Source of the DNA: Kutzneria chonburiensis
GTDB taxonomy: Bacteria > Actinomycetota > Actinomycetes > Mycobacteriales > Pseudonocardiaceae
Assembly (NCBI RefSeq): GCF_028622115.1
Contig: NZ_CP097263.1
Location: forward strand, 1,984,001-2,048,000
DNA length: 64,000 nt
Reading direction: 5' to 3'
Under the pieces are notes generated by a model. The model had not been told where the DNA came from and made no database searches. It saw only the letters and a program-made list of their open reading frames with translations. Positions 9,780 through 18,520 of the stretch are shown here, one piece after another; the first letter of the stretch is position 1, and each line of letters begins with the position of its first letter. Made by a program: the position numbers and the translations under genes.

Positions 9780-10354
9780 GCGCGGCGGCACGGCTGTCGT
9801 CCGCCGCCGTACGTCGTGCGCTCCAGGTCGCCGCCGTCGAGTACGCGGTGCATGGTTGGCCGGTGGTGCCGGTGTCGTTCTTCGACGGCCGGAACTACGT
9901 GTGTGTGCAGGCAGATTGTTTCGAGCAGACGCTGCATCCGGTGTGGCGGCTCTGGCACGACCGCGCCAGCGCGGACCCGAAGGTCGTGGCGGCGTGGTTC
10001 CGTATGCTCACCGTGTCGGTGGGCATTCGAACCGGCGTGGTGTTCGACGTCGTCAGCCTGCCCGAAGTGGCTGCTACCAGGGTGCAGGGCGTGCTCGAGG
10101 AACGCCGTACCCCTACTCCGGTTGCGGTGTGGCGGGAACGTGGCCGGCGGCTGTTCTGGGTGGCGCGGGATCTGCCGTGGCGGCCCGCGTTGGGACGGTT
10201 GGATGCCCGCGTGTCCAGCCGTGACGGGTGGGTCCCGGCCCCGCCGACCCCGACCCGGCACGGGCCGGTGCAGTGGGCGGTGGAACCGGCGCAGACCGAA
10301 TGGGGCATCGTCCAGCACGCCGATTTCCTTGCCGCGGCAGCGTCCGTGCAGTGA
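9776..10354 (+). CDS. Small Prim-Pol-like protein
   Basis: 192 residues from GTG 9776, which overlaps the GAF gene stop by 4 bases. The sequence ALQVAAVEYAVHGWPVVPVSFF, followed by WRLWHDRASADPKVVAAWF and SVGIRTG, resembles the N-terminal part of actinobacterial proteins annotated as bifunctional DNA primase/polymerase. The usual acidic catalytic pair (DxD-like) is not evident: the equivalent stretch reads VFDVVSLP. No helicase or C-terminal part is present. It may be a non-catalytic nucleotide-binding relic or a regulator. Family assignment is by pattern only. Confidence 0.55.
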   Translation: MSAAARLSSAAVRRALQVAAVEYAVHGWPVVPVSFFDGRNYVCVQADCFEQTLHPVWRLWHDRASADPKVVAAWFRMLTVSVGIRTGVVFDVVSLPEVAATRVQGVLEERRTPTPVAVWRERGRRLFWVARDLPWRPALGRLDARVSSRDGWVPAPPTPTRHGPVQWAVEPAQTEWGIVQHADFLAAAASVQ

Positions 10355-10515
10355 GCGCCATTGCTGGCGGGCAGTGTGAGTTGCCGCCATGACCCTTGTC
10401 GGCCCCGGTTCCGCAACGGCCGTCCCACGATCGCGTCGATCAATACTGGGCCCGATGAGCCCGCCAGGGTGCGGAACTGAGGGCGATTCACCAGTCGCGA
10501 GCGAGGGAGACAGGC

Positions 10516-11523
10516 ATGGTCCGGATCGACACCGGCGACATGATGGCTGGTCCACGGGATATTGGTGCGGCGGCAAGACGGGTGGAGGCGGCCGGGTTCG
10601 ACGGTGTGTGGATCGCCGAAGCCCAACACGATCCGTTCGTGCTGGCGGCATTGGCCGCGCAGGCCACCACCACGCTGAAGGTGCAGACGATCGTGGCGAT
10701 CGCGTTTGCCCGCAACCCCATGTCCATGGCCGTCGCGGCCAATGACACGCAGCTGGTGAGCGCGGGGCGGTTCACCCTTGGCCTGGCCTGTGGGGTGGAG
10801 AGCCAGATCCGGCACCGCTACGGCATGCCGTGGTCCCGCCCCGCGGCCAGGATCCGGGAGTACGTGCTGGCCGTGCGGGCCATCTGGACGGCGTTCCGCA
10901 CCGGGACGCAGCCCGATTTTCGGGGCGATTTCTTCACCCACACGGAACTTCCACCGTTCTTCGACCCCGGCCCCAACCCGTACGGCTACCCGGACATCAA
11001 CCTGTCCGGGGTCGGCCGGCGCATGGCGGAGGTGGCCGGTGAGGTGGCGGACGGCTTCCTGTGCCACAACTTCATGACGGAGCGCTACCTGCGGGAGGTG
11101 ACCCTGCCGGCGTTGGCCCGGGGCCGGGCCCGGGCGGGAAAGACCATGGCCGGCTTCCGGATCGGGCCGCCGTCGTTCCTGGTGACCGGCGCCGACGAGG
11201 CGTCGTTCCAGCGGTCCAAGGACATGGTCAAGCAGGAGATCGCCTTCTACGCCGCCACTGCGAGCTACCGACCGGTGTTGGAGTTGCACGGCTGGGACTC
11301 GCTGGCCGACGAAGCGGTGAAGCTGGCGGCCGACGGCCGGCTCGATCTCCTGGGACCGTCGATCGACGACGAGATGCTGGCGGCCTTCGCGATCGTCGCC
11401 GAACCCGATCACGTGGCCGACCGGATCAAGGCCCGGTTCGGCGACATCGCCACCCAGATCATCGTGCCCATGCCGGCGGAAGGCCACGACACCTGGTCCG
11501 GTGTGCTGGCCGCGCTGCGGTAG
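10516..11523 (+). CDS. LLM-class F420-dependent oxidoreductase
   Basis: 335 residues from ATG 10516, with GAGGGAGA upstream. It has the luciferase-like monooxygenase TIM-barrel pattern: GAAARRVEAAGFDGVWIAE at the N-terminus, VQTIVAIAFARNPMSMAVAA in the first strands, GRFTLGLACG, and REYVLAVRAIWTAFRTG before the substrate-side insertion. It resembles the F420-dependent subgroup rather than the FMN type; the natural substrate cannot be read. It stands alone and ends in a hairpin at 11536-11561. Confidence 0.83.
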   Translation: MVRIDTGDMMAGPRDIGAAARRVEAAGFDGVWIAEAQHDPFVLAALAAQATTTLKVQTIVAIAFARNPMSMAVAANDTQLVSAGRFTLGLACGVESQIRHRYGMPWSRPAARIREYVLAVRAIWTAFRTGTQPDFRGDFFTHTELPPFFDPGPNPYGYPDINLSGVGRRMAEVAGEVADGFLCHNFMTERYLREVTLPALARGRARAGKTMAGFRIGPPSFLVTGADEASFQRSKDMVKQEIAFYAATASYRPVLELHGWDSLADEAVKLAADGRLDLLGPSIDDEMLAAFAIVAEPDHVADRIKARFGDIATQIIVPMPAEGHDTWSGVLAALR

Positions 11524-11535
11524 TCGACGCCTTCG

Positions 11536-11561
11536 CCGTCCCGGCCGTTCGGCCGGGACGG
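11536..11561. terminator. Hairpin after the oxidoreductase gene
   Basis: CCGTCCCGGCC (11536-11546) pairs perfectly with GGCCGGGACGG (11551-11561) across a GTTC tetraloop, 13 bases after the stop. Confidence 0.75.
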
Positions 11562-11709
11562 ATGTCCTCGGCCGAACAGCTGAGTGGTCGTCGAATTCGA
11601 CGGATTCCGCCGCGGTCGGCGACGAACCGGTGACGGGCGGGGGAATCTCGGGTTCTGCCCTTGACGGCTCCCGGCGGAACCGCTGATCATTCCATTCGAC
11701 CGCAAGAGA

Positions 11710-11723
11710 TGTTAGCGCTAACG
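11710..11723. promoter_or_regulatory. LacI-family operator TGTTAGCGCTAACG
   Basis: 13 of 14 bases match the recurring palindrome TGTTAGCGCTAACA. It lies 65 bases before the start of the secreted phosphatase/jacalin gene and nothing else starts nearby, so that gene probably belongs to the shared sugar regulon. Confidence 0.75.
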
Positions 11724-11787
11724 CTGCGCTGTGGTGTTCCGTTGGCACACGCGGAAGAACGCCGGTCGACGTCGTAGGGGAGAGCCC

Positions 11788-13110
11788 GTGAGGAAAAGCC
11801 TTGTCGTCCTTGTTGCCGCAGCGGCCATGGTCGCGCCGGCGATGGTCCACGCCGACACCGCGGACGGGGGCAGCTTCTCGGTGCTGAGCTACAACGTGGC
11901 CGGGCTGCCGGAAGGGATCTCCAGCGCGCCGACGCCGCGCCAGTCGGCGACAACCGCCATCGGGCAGCGACTCGGCCCGTACGACGTCGTGCACGTGGAA
12001 GAGGACTTCAACTACCACGCCGCGTTGTACGCCGCCGACAGCCACCCGTACCGGACGCCGACCAGTGGCGGCGCGGGCATCGGCAGCGGCCTGAACTCCC
12101 TGTCGTCACTGCCGTACGACGAGGACGACTTCGAGCGCGTGCACTGGAAATCGTGCCAGCTCGACTCGGGGGACTGCCTGACGCCCAAGGGTTTCACCTT
12201 CATCCGGGAGCGGCTCGCCGAGGGCGTGTACGTGGATGTCTACAACCTGCACACCAACGCCGGCGACAACAGCGGGGACGAGTCGTCGCGGGCGTCGAAC
12301 CTGGCTCAGCTGAGCGACTTCATCCAGAGCCACTCGGTCGGCAACGCGGTGATCGTCATGGGCGACACCAACACTCGCTACACCCGTGCCGCCGACACCA
12401 TCGCCGGTTTCGCCGCCGCCAACGGCTTGACCGACGCGTGGGTGCAGCTCGTCCGGAACGGCAGTGCCCCGGCCCCGGGCAGCCCGGCGCTGGTGTGCGA
12501 CGAGCAGCACGTCACCAATGACTGCGAGGTGGTGGACAAGATCCTCTACCGCGGCAGCCGGCTCATCGACCTCACTGCCACGTACTACAACAACGAGCAC
12601 GCCAAGTTCCTCGACGACGCCGGGCGGATGCTCTCCGACCACGACCCCGTGACGGTCCGGTTCACGTGGACGCGCAACCCGGCGCTGCGCCTGTCCGACC
12701 AGTTCGGCGGTCCGCACGGCGACTACTTCACTGATGTCGCAACGGTTCCGTCAGCGGCGCGTGTCCGCACGGTATCGCTGCGCAGCGGCTCCCGGGTGGA
12801 CCAGGTCGGCGTCACCCTGGCCGACGGCACGACACTGGCGCACGGCGGCAACGGCGGTGACCCGGCGTCATTGACGTTGGCCGGCAACGAGTTCATCACC
12901 TCGGCGACGCTGTGCCAGGGCAAGTACAAGGGCAACACCCGCATCTTCTCGGCCCGGTTCGTCACCAACCTCGGGCACACGCTCGCCGGCGGCTCGCCGA
13001 CCTCGGACTGCGTGACGCGCACAGCACCCGACGGCTGGCAGATCGCCGGCTTCCACGGACGATCCGGCGACGAGGTGGACAAGGTCGGTTTCGTCTACAC
13101 GCAGCGCTGA
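11788..13110 (+). CDS. Secreted endonuclease/exonuclease/phosphatase-fold protein with jacalin-like tail
   Basis: 440 residues from GTG 11788 (AGGGGAGA upstream): signal peptide (~1-25), then an EEP fold (~28-290) shown by FSVLSYNVAG, HVEEDFNY, VYVDVYNLHTNA, VIVMGDTNTRY and LSDHDPVTVRF. These are the metal, phosphate and catalytic His/Asp positions of the sphingomyelinase/DNase I-like superfamily. The last ~140 residues (GGPHGDYFTDVA, HGGNGGDPASLTL, IAGFHGRSGDEVDKVGFVY) look like a jacalin-type sugar-binding beta-prism. The substrate is unknown: a phospholipid, a phosphorylated glycan or extracellular DNA are all possible. The sugar-regulon operator upstream and the lectin tail favour a plant-surface target (inference). 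Confidence 0.8.
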   Translation: MRKSLVVLVAAAAMVAPAMVHADTADGGSFSVLSYNVAGLPEGISSAPTPRQSATTAIGQRLGPYDVVHVEEDFNYHAALYAADSHPYRTPTSGGAGIGSGLNSLSSLPYDEDDFERVHWKSCQLDSGDCLTPKGFTFIRERLAEGVYVDVYNLHTNAGDNSGDESSRASNLAQLSDFIQSHSVGNAVIVMGDTNTRYTRAADTIAGFAAANGLTDAWVQLVRNGSAPAPGSPALVCDEQHVTNDCEVVDKILYRGSRLIDLTATYYNNEHAKFLDDAGRMLSDHDPVTVRFTWTRNPALRLSDQFGGPHGDYFTDVATVPSAARVRTVSLRSGSRVDQVGVTLADGTTLAHGGNGGDPASLTLAGNEFITSATLCQGKYKGNTRIFSARFVTNLGHTLAGGSPTSDCVTRTAPDGWQIAGFHGRSGDEVDKVGFVYTQR

Positions 13111-13126
13111 CCGGCGGGAAGGATGG

Positions 13127-13285
13127 GCCGCTGTCGATCTGCGACCGGGGCCGGCAGTCGCGTCCGTCCGCGACGGGTGGAGCGCGACCAACCGCGGCAC
13201 GATGATCTCGGGCTACGCCGTCACCGTCCACGCGCAGGCGGCGGTGCTGCTCGCCGTGACCGGCGCCGACAAGGCGGGCTCTTGA
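13127..13285 (+). pseudogene. Possible 3' remnant of a GH27 alpha-galactosidase gene
   Basis: No complete gene lies between 13111 and 13656. One frame ending at TGA 13283-13285 reads ...VASVRDGWSATNRGTMIS, then GYAVTVHAQAAVLLAVTG. This resembles the C-terminal beta domain of GH27 enzymes (VRD-LW, TGxxxGxYxVxVPAHGxALLxVTG pattern). There is no start codon or catalytic domain. If correct, the rest was deleted. The remaining bases to 13656 hold the LacI leader and show no other feature except a weak TGTCAATGCTAACG at 13558. Confidence 0.4.
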
Positions 13286-13656
13286 TCGTTGGTTGCCGTG
13301 ACAACCATCGTTGGACTTACCCCGCGCCCGGCAACTCGCCGGCTGCTGTTTGGCCGCCATGAACAACGGATCGGCAACGGCGTCGACCGGTCAACGCCTT
13401 TTTTCGCGAGTCGGACAATAGGCCGTGGCGGCCTCGTTTGAACATGGGATGTTTTCCCCGCCGCAGGCTCGTGACCAGGTGATATCGGGCACAGTGAATT
13501 GCCGTCCAGTGGTCTGGACATATTTCCGGCCGTGATGTGTTCGACACATTCGACGAGTGTCAATGCTAACGATTGCCATCCATGCTTGTGTGCCGTCTCC
13601 GCTCTCGTCTACTTTCCCTCCTCATCGACGGAATTCGACGGCAAAGGAGCCGGCGC

Positions 13657-14678
13657 GTGGTGACGATCATCGACGTGGCCCGTGCGGCCGGGGTGGCGCC
13701 CAGCACGGTGTCCTACGTGCTCAACGGGAAAAGGCCGATCTCGGCCGACACCCGCCGGCTGGTGGAGCAGAGCATCCGCCAGCTCGGCTACCGGCCGCAC
13801 AGCCGGCGGACGTCCGCGCCCCGACAGCGCACGGGGGTCATCGGCCTGCTGGCGCCGCTGCACTCGGCCAACACCGTGCCCACGTTGACCAGGTTCGTGG
13901 GCTCGGTGATGACCGCCGCCCACGCCCGGGACCACGACCTGTTGCTGCTCACCCACGGCACCGGCATGGCCGCCCTGCGGCGGGCGGTGTCCACCGCGGT
14001 CGCCGACGCGCTCATCGTGACGGACGTGCAGGCGTCGGACCCGAGGATCCCTGCGCTGACGGCTCTTGGCCGCCCGGTGGTGCTGGTCGGCGAGCCGGCG
14101 CAGTCGACGGGCCTGTCGTGTGTGACGCTCGACTTCGATGCGGCGGCCGCCGGCGTCGTCGAACACCTGGCGAGTCTGGGCCACCGGACCGTCGGGCTGG
14201 TGGGCTCGCCGCTGTCCACCACCGTGTGGGGGCCGACCACGCGCGGCAGTGCACGCGAACATTCGAGGCTACGGCGGCACGGTCCGGCATTCACGTGCGT
14301 CGGCGTCCGTGCGGGGATTCCGCCGATGCCGTGCGGAGCTGCCTCCAGGCGTTGTTGGCCGGGGAATCGGGCGTCACGGCGCTGGTCGTGGAGAACGAGG
14401 TCGTGCTGCCGGGCGTGCTGGAGCACCTGCACGCGCTGGGGCGACGGGTGCCCGAGGACATCTCGGTTGTCGCCGTTTGCCGGGATGAGACGGCCAGGCG
14501 AGCGCCGATTCCGCTCACGTCCGTCGCCGTGCCCACGGCCGACCTCGGCGCGCTCGCGGTGGACACGGTGTTACGCCAGTTCGAGGGGGAGGACGAACCC
14601 GAGGTGCGGCGGATCGTGCCCCGGCTCACCGTCCGGCAGAGCTCGGGACCCGCACCGGCCATTTCGTCGTGCGCATGA
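13657..14678 (+). pseudogene. LacI-family regulator, frameshifted in the sugar-binding core
   Basis: GTG 13657 lies 7 bases after AAGGAG. The N-terminus is a LacI HTH (VVTIIDVARAAGVAPSTVSYVLNGKR) written here as two parts: VVTIIDVARAAGV and APSTVSYVLNG. The core domain runs to about 14228, where the frame breaks in the GGGGG run at 14228-14232. One added base continues it as DHARQCTRTFEATAARSG and on to ALVVENEVVLPGVLEHL and ISVVAVCRDE, ending at 14678 (about 340 residues, normal length). The HTH recognition residues match those of the LacI gene at 41036, so the two are paralogs. It contains a TTA codon at 14571. Function is lost unless the break is a sequencing error. Confidence 0.78.
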
Positions 14679-14692
14679 TGTTAGCGCTCACA
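14679..14692. promoter_or_regulatory. Operator variant TGTTAGCGCTCACA
   Basis: One mismatch from TGTTAGCGCTAACA, immediately after the stop of the frameshifted LacI gene and 114 bases before a second copy at 14793. The pair flanks the likely promoter region of the next LacI gene. Confidence 0.65.
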
Positions 14693-14792
14693 GCAGATCC
14701 GGCCAGAGGGCGGACGACGCCGTTCGCGCCGTACCAGGCCGGTTCGGCGGCCGGCATCGAACCGTTATCCGACCGGTCATTGACCCGCGGCC

Positions 14793-14806
14793 TGTTATCG
14801 CTAACA
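14793..14806. promoter_or_regulatory. Operator TGTTATCGCTAACA before lacI
   Basis: One mismatch from the palindrome and about 20 bases before GTG 14826. With 14679 it forms a two-site arrangement suited to autorepression of the downstream regulator. The identical 14-mer recurs inside a permease gene at 46853. Confidence 0.75.
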
Positions 14807-14825
14807 CTGTCCACCTCGACAAGCG

Positions 14826-15905
14826 GTGGTGAACCGCGGACGACGGGGGCTGACACAGGTGGCACGCACATCCTCGACCGACGGCGGTCGCAAGAACGCG
14901 GGGACGCCCGGCGTACGGCAGGCGAGCCTGACGGACGTGGCCGAGGTGGCGGGCGTGTCGCACATGACGGTGTCCCGGGTGATCAACGGCACCGGGCCGG
15001 TGCGGCCGGAGACCCGCGCACGGGTCGAGGCGGCCATTCGCGAGCTGGACTACCGCCCCAACTCGGCGGCGCGGGCGCTGGCCACGGGCAAGTCCGAGAC
15101 GCTGGGCGTGGTCGCGCTGGACTCCACGCTGTTCGGGCCGGCCAGCATGCTGTACGGCATCGAGCACGCGGCGCGTGAGGCCGGCTACGCCATCACCATC
15201 TCCAGTGTCGGCCGGCCGCAGCCACAGTCCATTTCGGACGCCGTGGAGAACCTGCGCCGGCAGGCGGTCGAGGGCATCCTGGTGATCGCCCCGCACGTCT
15301 CGGCCGGTCACGCGCTGGACGTCGTGCCGAGCGACGTTGCGCTGGTCGCCGTCGGCGCCGCCGATTCGGCACCGGTTCCGGTGGTGACCGTGGACCAGTT
15401 CGACGGCGCGCGGCGGGCCACCGAGCACCTGCTGGCCCTTGGGCACGAGACCGTGTGGCACGTGGCCGGTCCGTCGGACTGGCTGGAGGCCGGGGCCAGG
15501 GAGCGGGGTTGGCTGGAAACGCTGCTGTCGCACGATCTTGTGGTGCCGCCGGTCCTGCGGGGCGACTGGAGTCCTCGCTCGGGCTATGAGGCGGGGCAGG
15601 CCCTGGTGAAGATGGGCAACGTCACCGCCGTGTTCGTGGCCAACGACCAGATGGCCCTCGGCATGCTGCGGGCCTTCGCCGAGGCCGGCGTCGCCGTGCC
15701 GCGGGACGTGCACGTGGTCGGGTTCGACGACGTGCCCGAGGCGGCGTACTACAGCCCGCCGCTGACCACCGTCCGGCAGGACTTCATCGAGGTCGGCCGG
15801 CAGGCGTTCGAGTTGTTGCTGCTGCGGCTGCGTGAGGAGGCCCGCGGGGCGCGTCAGCTGATCACGCCGGAGCTCATCGTGCGGGAGAGCACCGGCCCCC
15901 GATAA
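14826..15905 (+). CDS. LacI-family regulator, candidate master regulator of the TGTTAGCGCTAACA regulon
   Basis: 359 residues from GTG 14826. GTG 14859 is an equally possible start, since the first 12 residues are not conserved-looking. HTH: VAEVAGVSHMTVSRVING, with hinge helix YRPNSAARAL, then a periplasmic-binding-protein-like core with FVANDQMALGMLRAF and VVGFDDVPEAAYYSPPLTT. Its own leader carries operators at 14679 and 14793, and a third (15947) lies just after its stop, before the importer genes. It is therefore the best candidate to bind that palindrome. Its recognition helix (SHMTV) differs from those of the other LacI proteins here (SGQTV, STGTV, APSTV). The effector is presumably arabinose, galactofuranose or a related sugar imported by the adjacent system. 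Confidence 0.9.
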   Translation: MVNRGRRGLTQVARTSSTDGGRKNAGTPGVRQASLTDVAEVAGVSHMTVSRVINGTGPVRPETRARVEAAIRELDYRPNSAARALATGKSETLGVVALDSTLFGPASMLYGIEHAAREAGYAITISSVGRPQPQSISDAVENLRRQAVEGILVIAPHVSAGHALDVVPSDVALVAVGAADSAPVPVVTVDQFDGARRATEHLLALGHETVWHVAGPSDWLEAGARERGWLETLLSHDLVVPPVLRGDWSPRSGYEAGQALVKMGNVTAVFVANDQMALGMLRAFAEAGVAVPRDVHVVGFDDVPEAAYYSPPLTTVRQDFIEVGRQAFELLLLRLREEARGARQLITPELIVRESTGPR

Positions 15906-15946
15906 CGGGCGGGACGGCCCGGCACGCCGCCGCCGAGCCCGTCGAA

Positions 15947-15960
15947 TGTTAGCGCTAACG
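15947..15960. promoter_or_regulatory. Operator TGTTAGCGCTAACG before the furanose importer
   Basis: 13 of 14 bases match the palindrome. It sits 31 bases before the start of the ytfQ-like gene and 42 bases after the lacI stop. Confidence 0.8.
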
Positions 15961-15990
15961 GATCGGATCAACGGTGATCGAGGAGTGAAC

Positions 15991-16965
15991 GTGTTACGTA
16001 CCAGAGTGGCGTTGCTCGTGGCCGGCGCGCTCGGCCTGACCATGCTGGCCGGCTGCGGTGGCGGTTCCCCCGCCGCGGGCGGCGACGGCGCCATCACCCT
16101 GGGCTTCGCCCAGGTCGGCGCGGAGAGCGGCTGGCGGACGGCGAACACCAAGTCGATCCAGGAGTCGGCCAAGTCGGCCAACATCACGCTGAAGTTCTCC
16201 GACGCACAGCAGAAGCAGGCCAACCAGATCCAGGCCATCCGCTCCTACATCCAGCAGAAGGTCAGCGTGATCGCCTTCTCGCCGGTGGTGGAGACCGGCT
16301 GGGACACCGTGCTCAAGGAGGCCAAGACCGCGAACATCCCGGTGATCCTCACCGACCGCGCGATCGACTCCAAGGACACCTCGCTGTACAAGAGCTTCCT
16401 GGGCTCCGACTTCGTCAACGAGGGCAAGGAGGCCGGTGACTGGGTGGCCAAGGAGTACGCGTCGGCCACCGCGCCGGTGAACGTCGCCGTGCTGGAGGGC
16501 ACCACCGGCTCGGCGCCGGCCAACGACCGGTCCAAGGGCTTCAACGACGTGGTCAAGGCCGACCCGAAGTTCAAGATCGTCGCCTCCCAGAGCGGTGACT
16601 TCACCCGGGCCCAGGGCAAGCAGGTGATGGAGTCGTTCCTCAAGTCGCAGAGCAAGATCGACCTGCTCTTCGCGCAGAACGACGACATGGGCCTCGGCGC
16701 GCTGGACGCCATCCAGGCCGCCGGCCTGACCCCCGGCAAGGACATCAAGATCGTCACGGTCGACGGCACCCACGACGGCCTGCAGGCCCTGGCCGACGGC
16801 AAGTTCAACTACGTCGTCGAGTGCAACCCGCTGCTCGGCCCGCAGCTGATGGACCTGGTCAAGAAGGTCGCCGCCGGGCAGAGCGTGCCCGAGCGCATCC
16901 TGACCAAGGAGACCGCGTTCGACCAGGCGGCGGCCAAGGCCGCGCTGCCGAGCCGCCAGTACTGA
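15991..16965 (+). CDS. ytfQ: Furanose-binding lipoprotein, YtfQ-type
   Basis: 324 residues. GTG 15991 is chosen because AGGAG (15981-15985) is 5 bases upstream; GTG 15985 overlaps that site. Lipoprotein signal with lipobox LAGC (TMLAGCGGG). The mature protein closely follows E. coli YtfQ, the galactofuranose-binding protein: LGFAQVGAESGWRTAN, FSDAQQKQANQIQAIRS, IAFSPVVETGWDTVLKEA, ILTDRAIDSKDTSLY and VAVLEGTTGSAPANDR. It captures a furanose sugar for the ATPase and two permeases downstream. Given the arabinan enzymes around it, L-arabinofuranose or galactofuranose are the likely ligands. Its second codon is TTA, which in actinomycetes can tie translation to the bldA tRNA. Confidence 0.9.
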   Translation: MLRTRVALLVAGALGLTMLAGCGGGSPAAGGDGAITLGFAQVGAESGWRTANTKSIQESAKSANITLKFSDAQQKQANQIQAIRSYIQQKVSVIAFSPVVETGWDTVLKEAKTANIPVILTDRAIDSKDTSLYKSFLGSDFVNEGKEAGDWVAKEYASATAPVNVAVLEGTTGSAPANDRSKGFNDVVKADPKFKIVASQSGDFTRAQGKQVMESFLKSQSKIDLLFAQNDDMGLGALDAIQAAGLTPGKDIKIVTVDGTHDGLQALADGKFNYVVECNPLLGPQLMDLVKKVAAGQSVPERILTKETAFDQAAAKAALPSRQY

Positions 16966-17002
16966 TCGTGTCCGCCCGCGTCCACCCCAGAACGGCCATG
17001 CG

Positions 17003-18520
17003 ATGAACCAATCCCGAGCGATCCTCCGGATGACCGGCATCAGCAAGCGGTTCCCCGGCGTCACCGCCCTCGACGGCGTCGACTTCCGCCTGTTCCCCGG
17101 CGAGGTGCACGCCCTGATGGGCGAGAACGGCGCCGGAAAGTCGACCCTGATCAAGGTGTTGACCGGGGTCGAGGGTGTGGACGCGGGCGCGATCGAGTTG
17201 TCCGGGTCGCCGGTGGCCTTCGGCGGCCCGGACCAGGCCCAGCGGGCCGGCGTCAGCACGGTCTACCAGGAGGTGAACCTGTGTCCGAACCTGTCGGTCG
17301 CGGAGAACATCTTCATCGGCCGTGAGCCGCGCCGGTTCGGCCGCATCCAGTGGTCGCGGATGCGCAAGCGGGCCGAAGAGCTGTTGGCCCGGCTCGACCT
17401 TCGCGTCGACGTGTCGGCCGAGCTGGGCACGCAGTCGATCGCGGTGCAGCAGATGGTGGCCATCGCCCGCGCCCTCGACGTGCAGGCGCGGGTGCTGGTG
17501 CTCGACGAGCCGACGTCCAGTTTGGACGCCAAGGAGGTCGAGCAGCTGATGACCGTGCTGCGGGCGCTGCGCGCCGACGGCATGGCCATTCTGTTCGTGT
17601 CCCACTTCATCGACCAGGTTTTCGCCATCGCCGACCGGATGACCGTGCTGCGCAACGGAAAGCTCGTCGGCGAGTACCTCACCGCCGAGATGACGCCGGT
17701 CGAGCTGGTCCGGAAGATGATCGGCAAGGAACTGGCCGCGCTGGACGAGCTGGAGGTGTCCGAGCGGTCCCGGCCCGACGCGGACCCTCCGGTGCTGGTG
17801 TCGGCCGACGGGTTGGGCCGCAACGGCGCCATCGAGCCGTTCGCGTTAACAGTCAAGCGGGGCGAGGTGGTCGGGCTGGCCGGGCTGCTCGGCTCCGGCC
17901 GCACCGAGCTGGCCCGGCTGCTGTTCGGCGCCGACCACGCCGACGCCGGCACCGTCGACATCGACGGCCAGCGCGTGCACCTGCGGTCGCCTCGGGTGGC
18001 GATGAAGCACCGCATCGCCTTCTGTTCCGAGAACCGCAAGACCGAGGGCCTGATCGCCGAGCTGACCATCCGGGAGAACATCGCGCTGGCCGTGCAGGCC
18101 TCCCGCGGTTGGCTGCGGCCGATCCCGCGGCGGCGTCAGCTCGAACTGGCCGCCCGCTACATCGAGGCGCTGGACATCCGCCCGGCCGATCCCGAGGCCG
18201 TGGTGGGCACGCTGTCCGGCGGCAACCAGCAGAAGGTGCTGCTGGCCCGGTGGCTGGCCACCGAGCCGCGGCTGCTGATCCTGGACGAGCCCACCCGCGG
18301 CATCGACATCGGCGCCAAGGCGGAGATCCAGCGGCTGGTGGCGTCGCTGTCCGAGGACGGCATGGCCGTGCTGTTCGTCTCCGCCGAGCTGGAGGAGGTG
18401 CTGCGGCTGAGCCATCACGTGGCCGTGCTGCGTGACCGGCGCGTCGTGGCCCAGCTGGCCAACGAGGGGCTCACCCCGGAGGAGATCATGTCGACCATCG
18501 CGGACGGGACCGGATCATGA
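17003..18520 (+). CDS. ytfR: Sugar ABC importer ATPase with two cassettes, YtfR-type
   Basis: 505 residues with two ATP-binding cassettes, as in all RbsA/YtfR-type proteins. Cassette 1 has Walker A GENGAGKST (~residue 40), VLVLDEPTSSLD and a degenerate signature. Cassette 2 has the usual degenerate Walker A (GLLGSGRTELAR), FCSENRKTEGLI, LSGGNQQKVLLARWL and LLILDEPTRGIDIGAK. It powers import by the two permeases that follow; its last codons overlap the next start (ATGA). Codon 282 is TTA inside an operator-like CGTTCGCGTTAACA at 17838-17851 (three mismatches). Confidence 0.94.
   Translation: MNQSRAILRMTGISKRFPGVTALDGVDFRLFPGEVHALMGENGAGKSTLIKVLTGVEGVDAGAIELSGSPVAFGGPDQAQRAGVSTVYQEVNLCPNLSVAENIFIGREPRRFGRIQWSRMRKRAEELLARLDLRVDVSAELGTQSIAVQQMVAIARALDVQARVLVLDEPTSSLDAKEVEQLMTVLRALRADGMAILFVSHFIDQVFAIADRMTVLRNGKLVGEYLTAEMTPVELVRKMIGKELAALDELEVSERSRPDADPPVLVSADGLGRNGAIEPFALTVKRGEVVGLAGLLGSGRTELARLLFGADHADAGTVDIDGQRVHLRSPRVAMKHRIAFCSENRKTEGLIAELTIRENIALAVQASRGWLRPIPRRRQLELAARYIEALDIRPADPEAVVGTLSGGNQQKVLLARWLATEPRLLILDEPTRGIDIGAKAEIQRLVASLSEDGMAVLFVSAELEEVLRLSHHVAVLRDRRVVAQLANEGLTPEEIMSTIADGTGS

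Noticed and set aside
13558-13571. TGTCAATGCTAACG before the frameshifted LacI as a member of the palindrome set
   Set aside because: Four mismatches and poor symmetry; listed only as a weak half-site.
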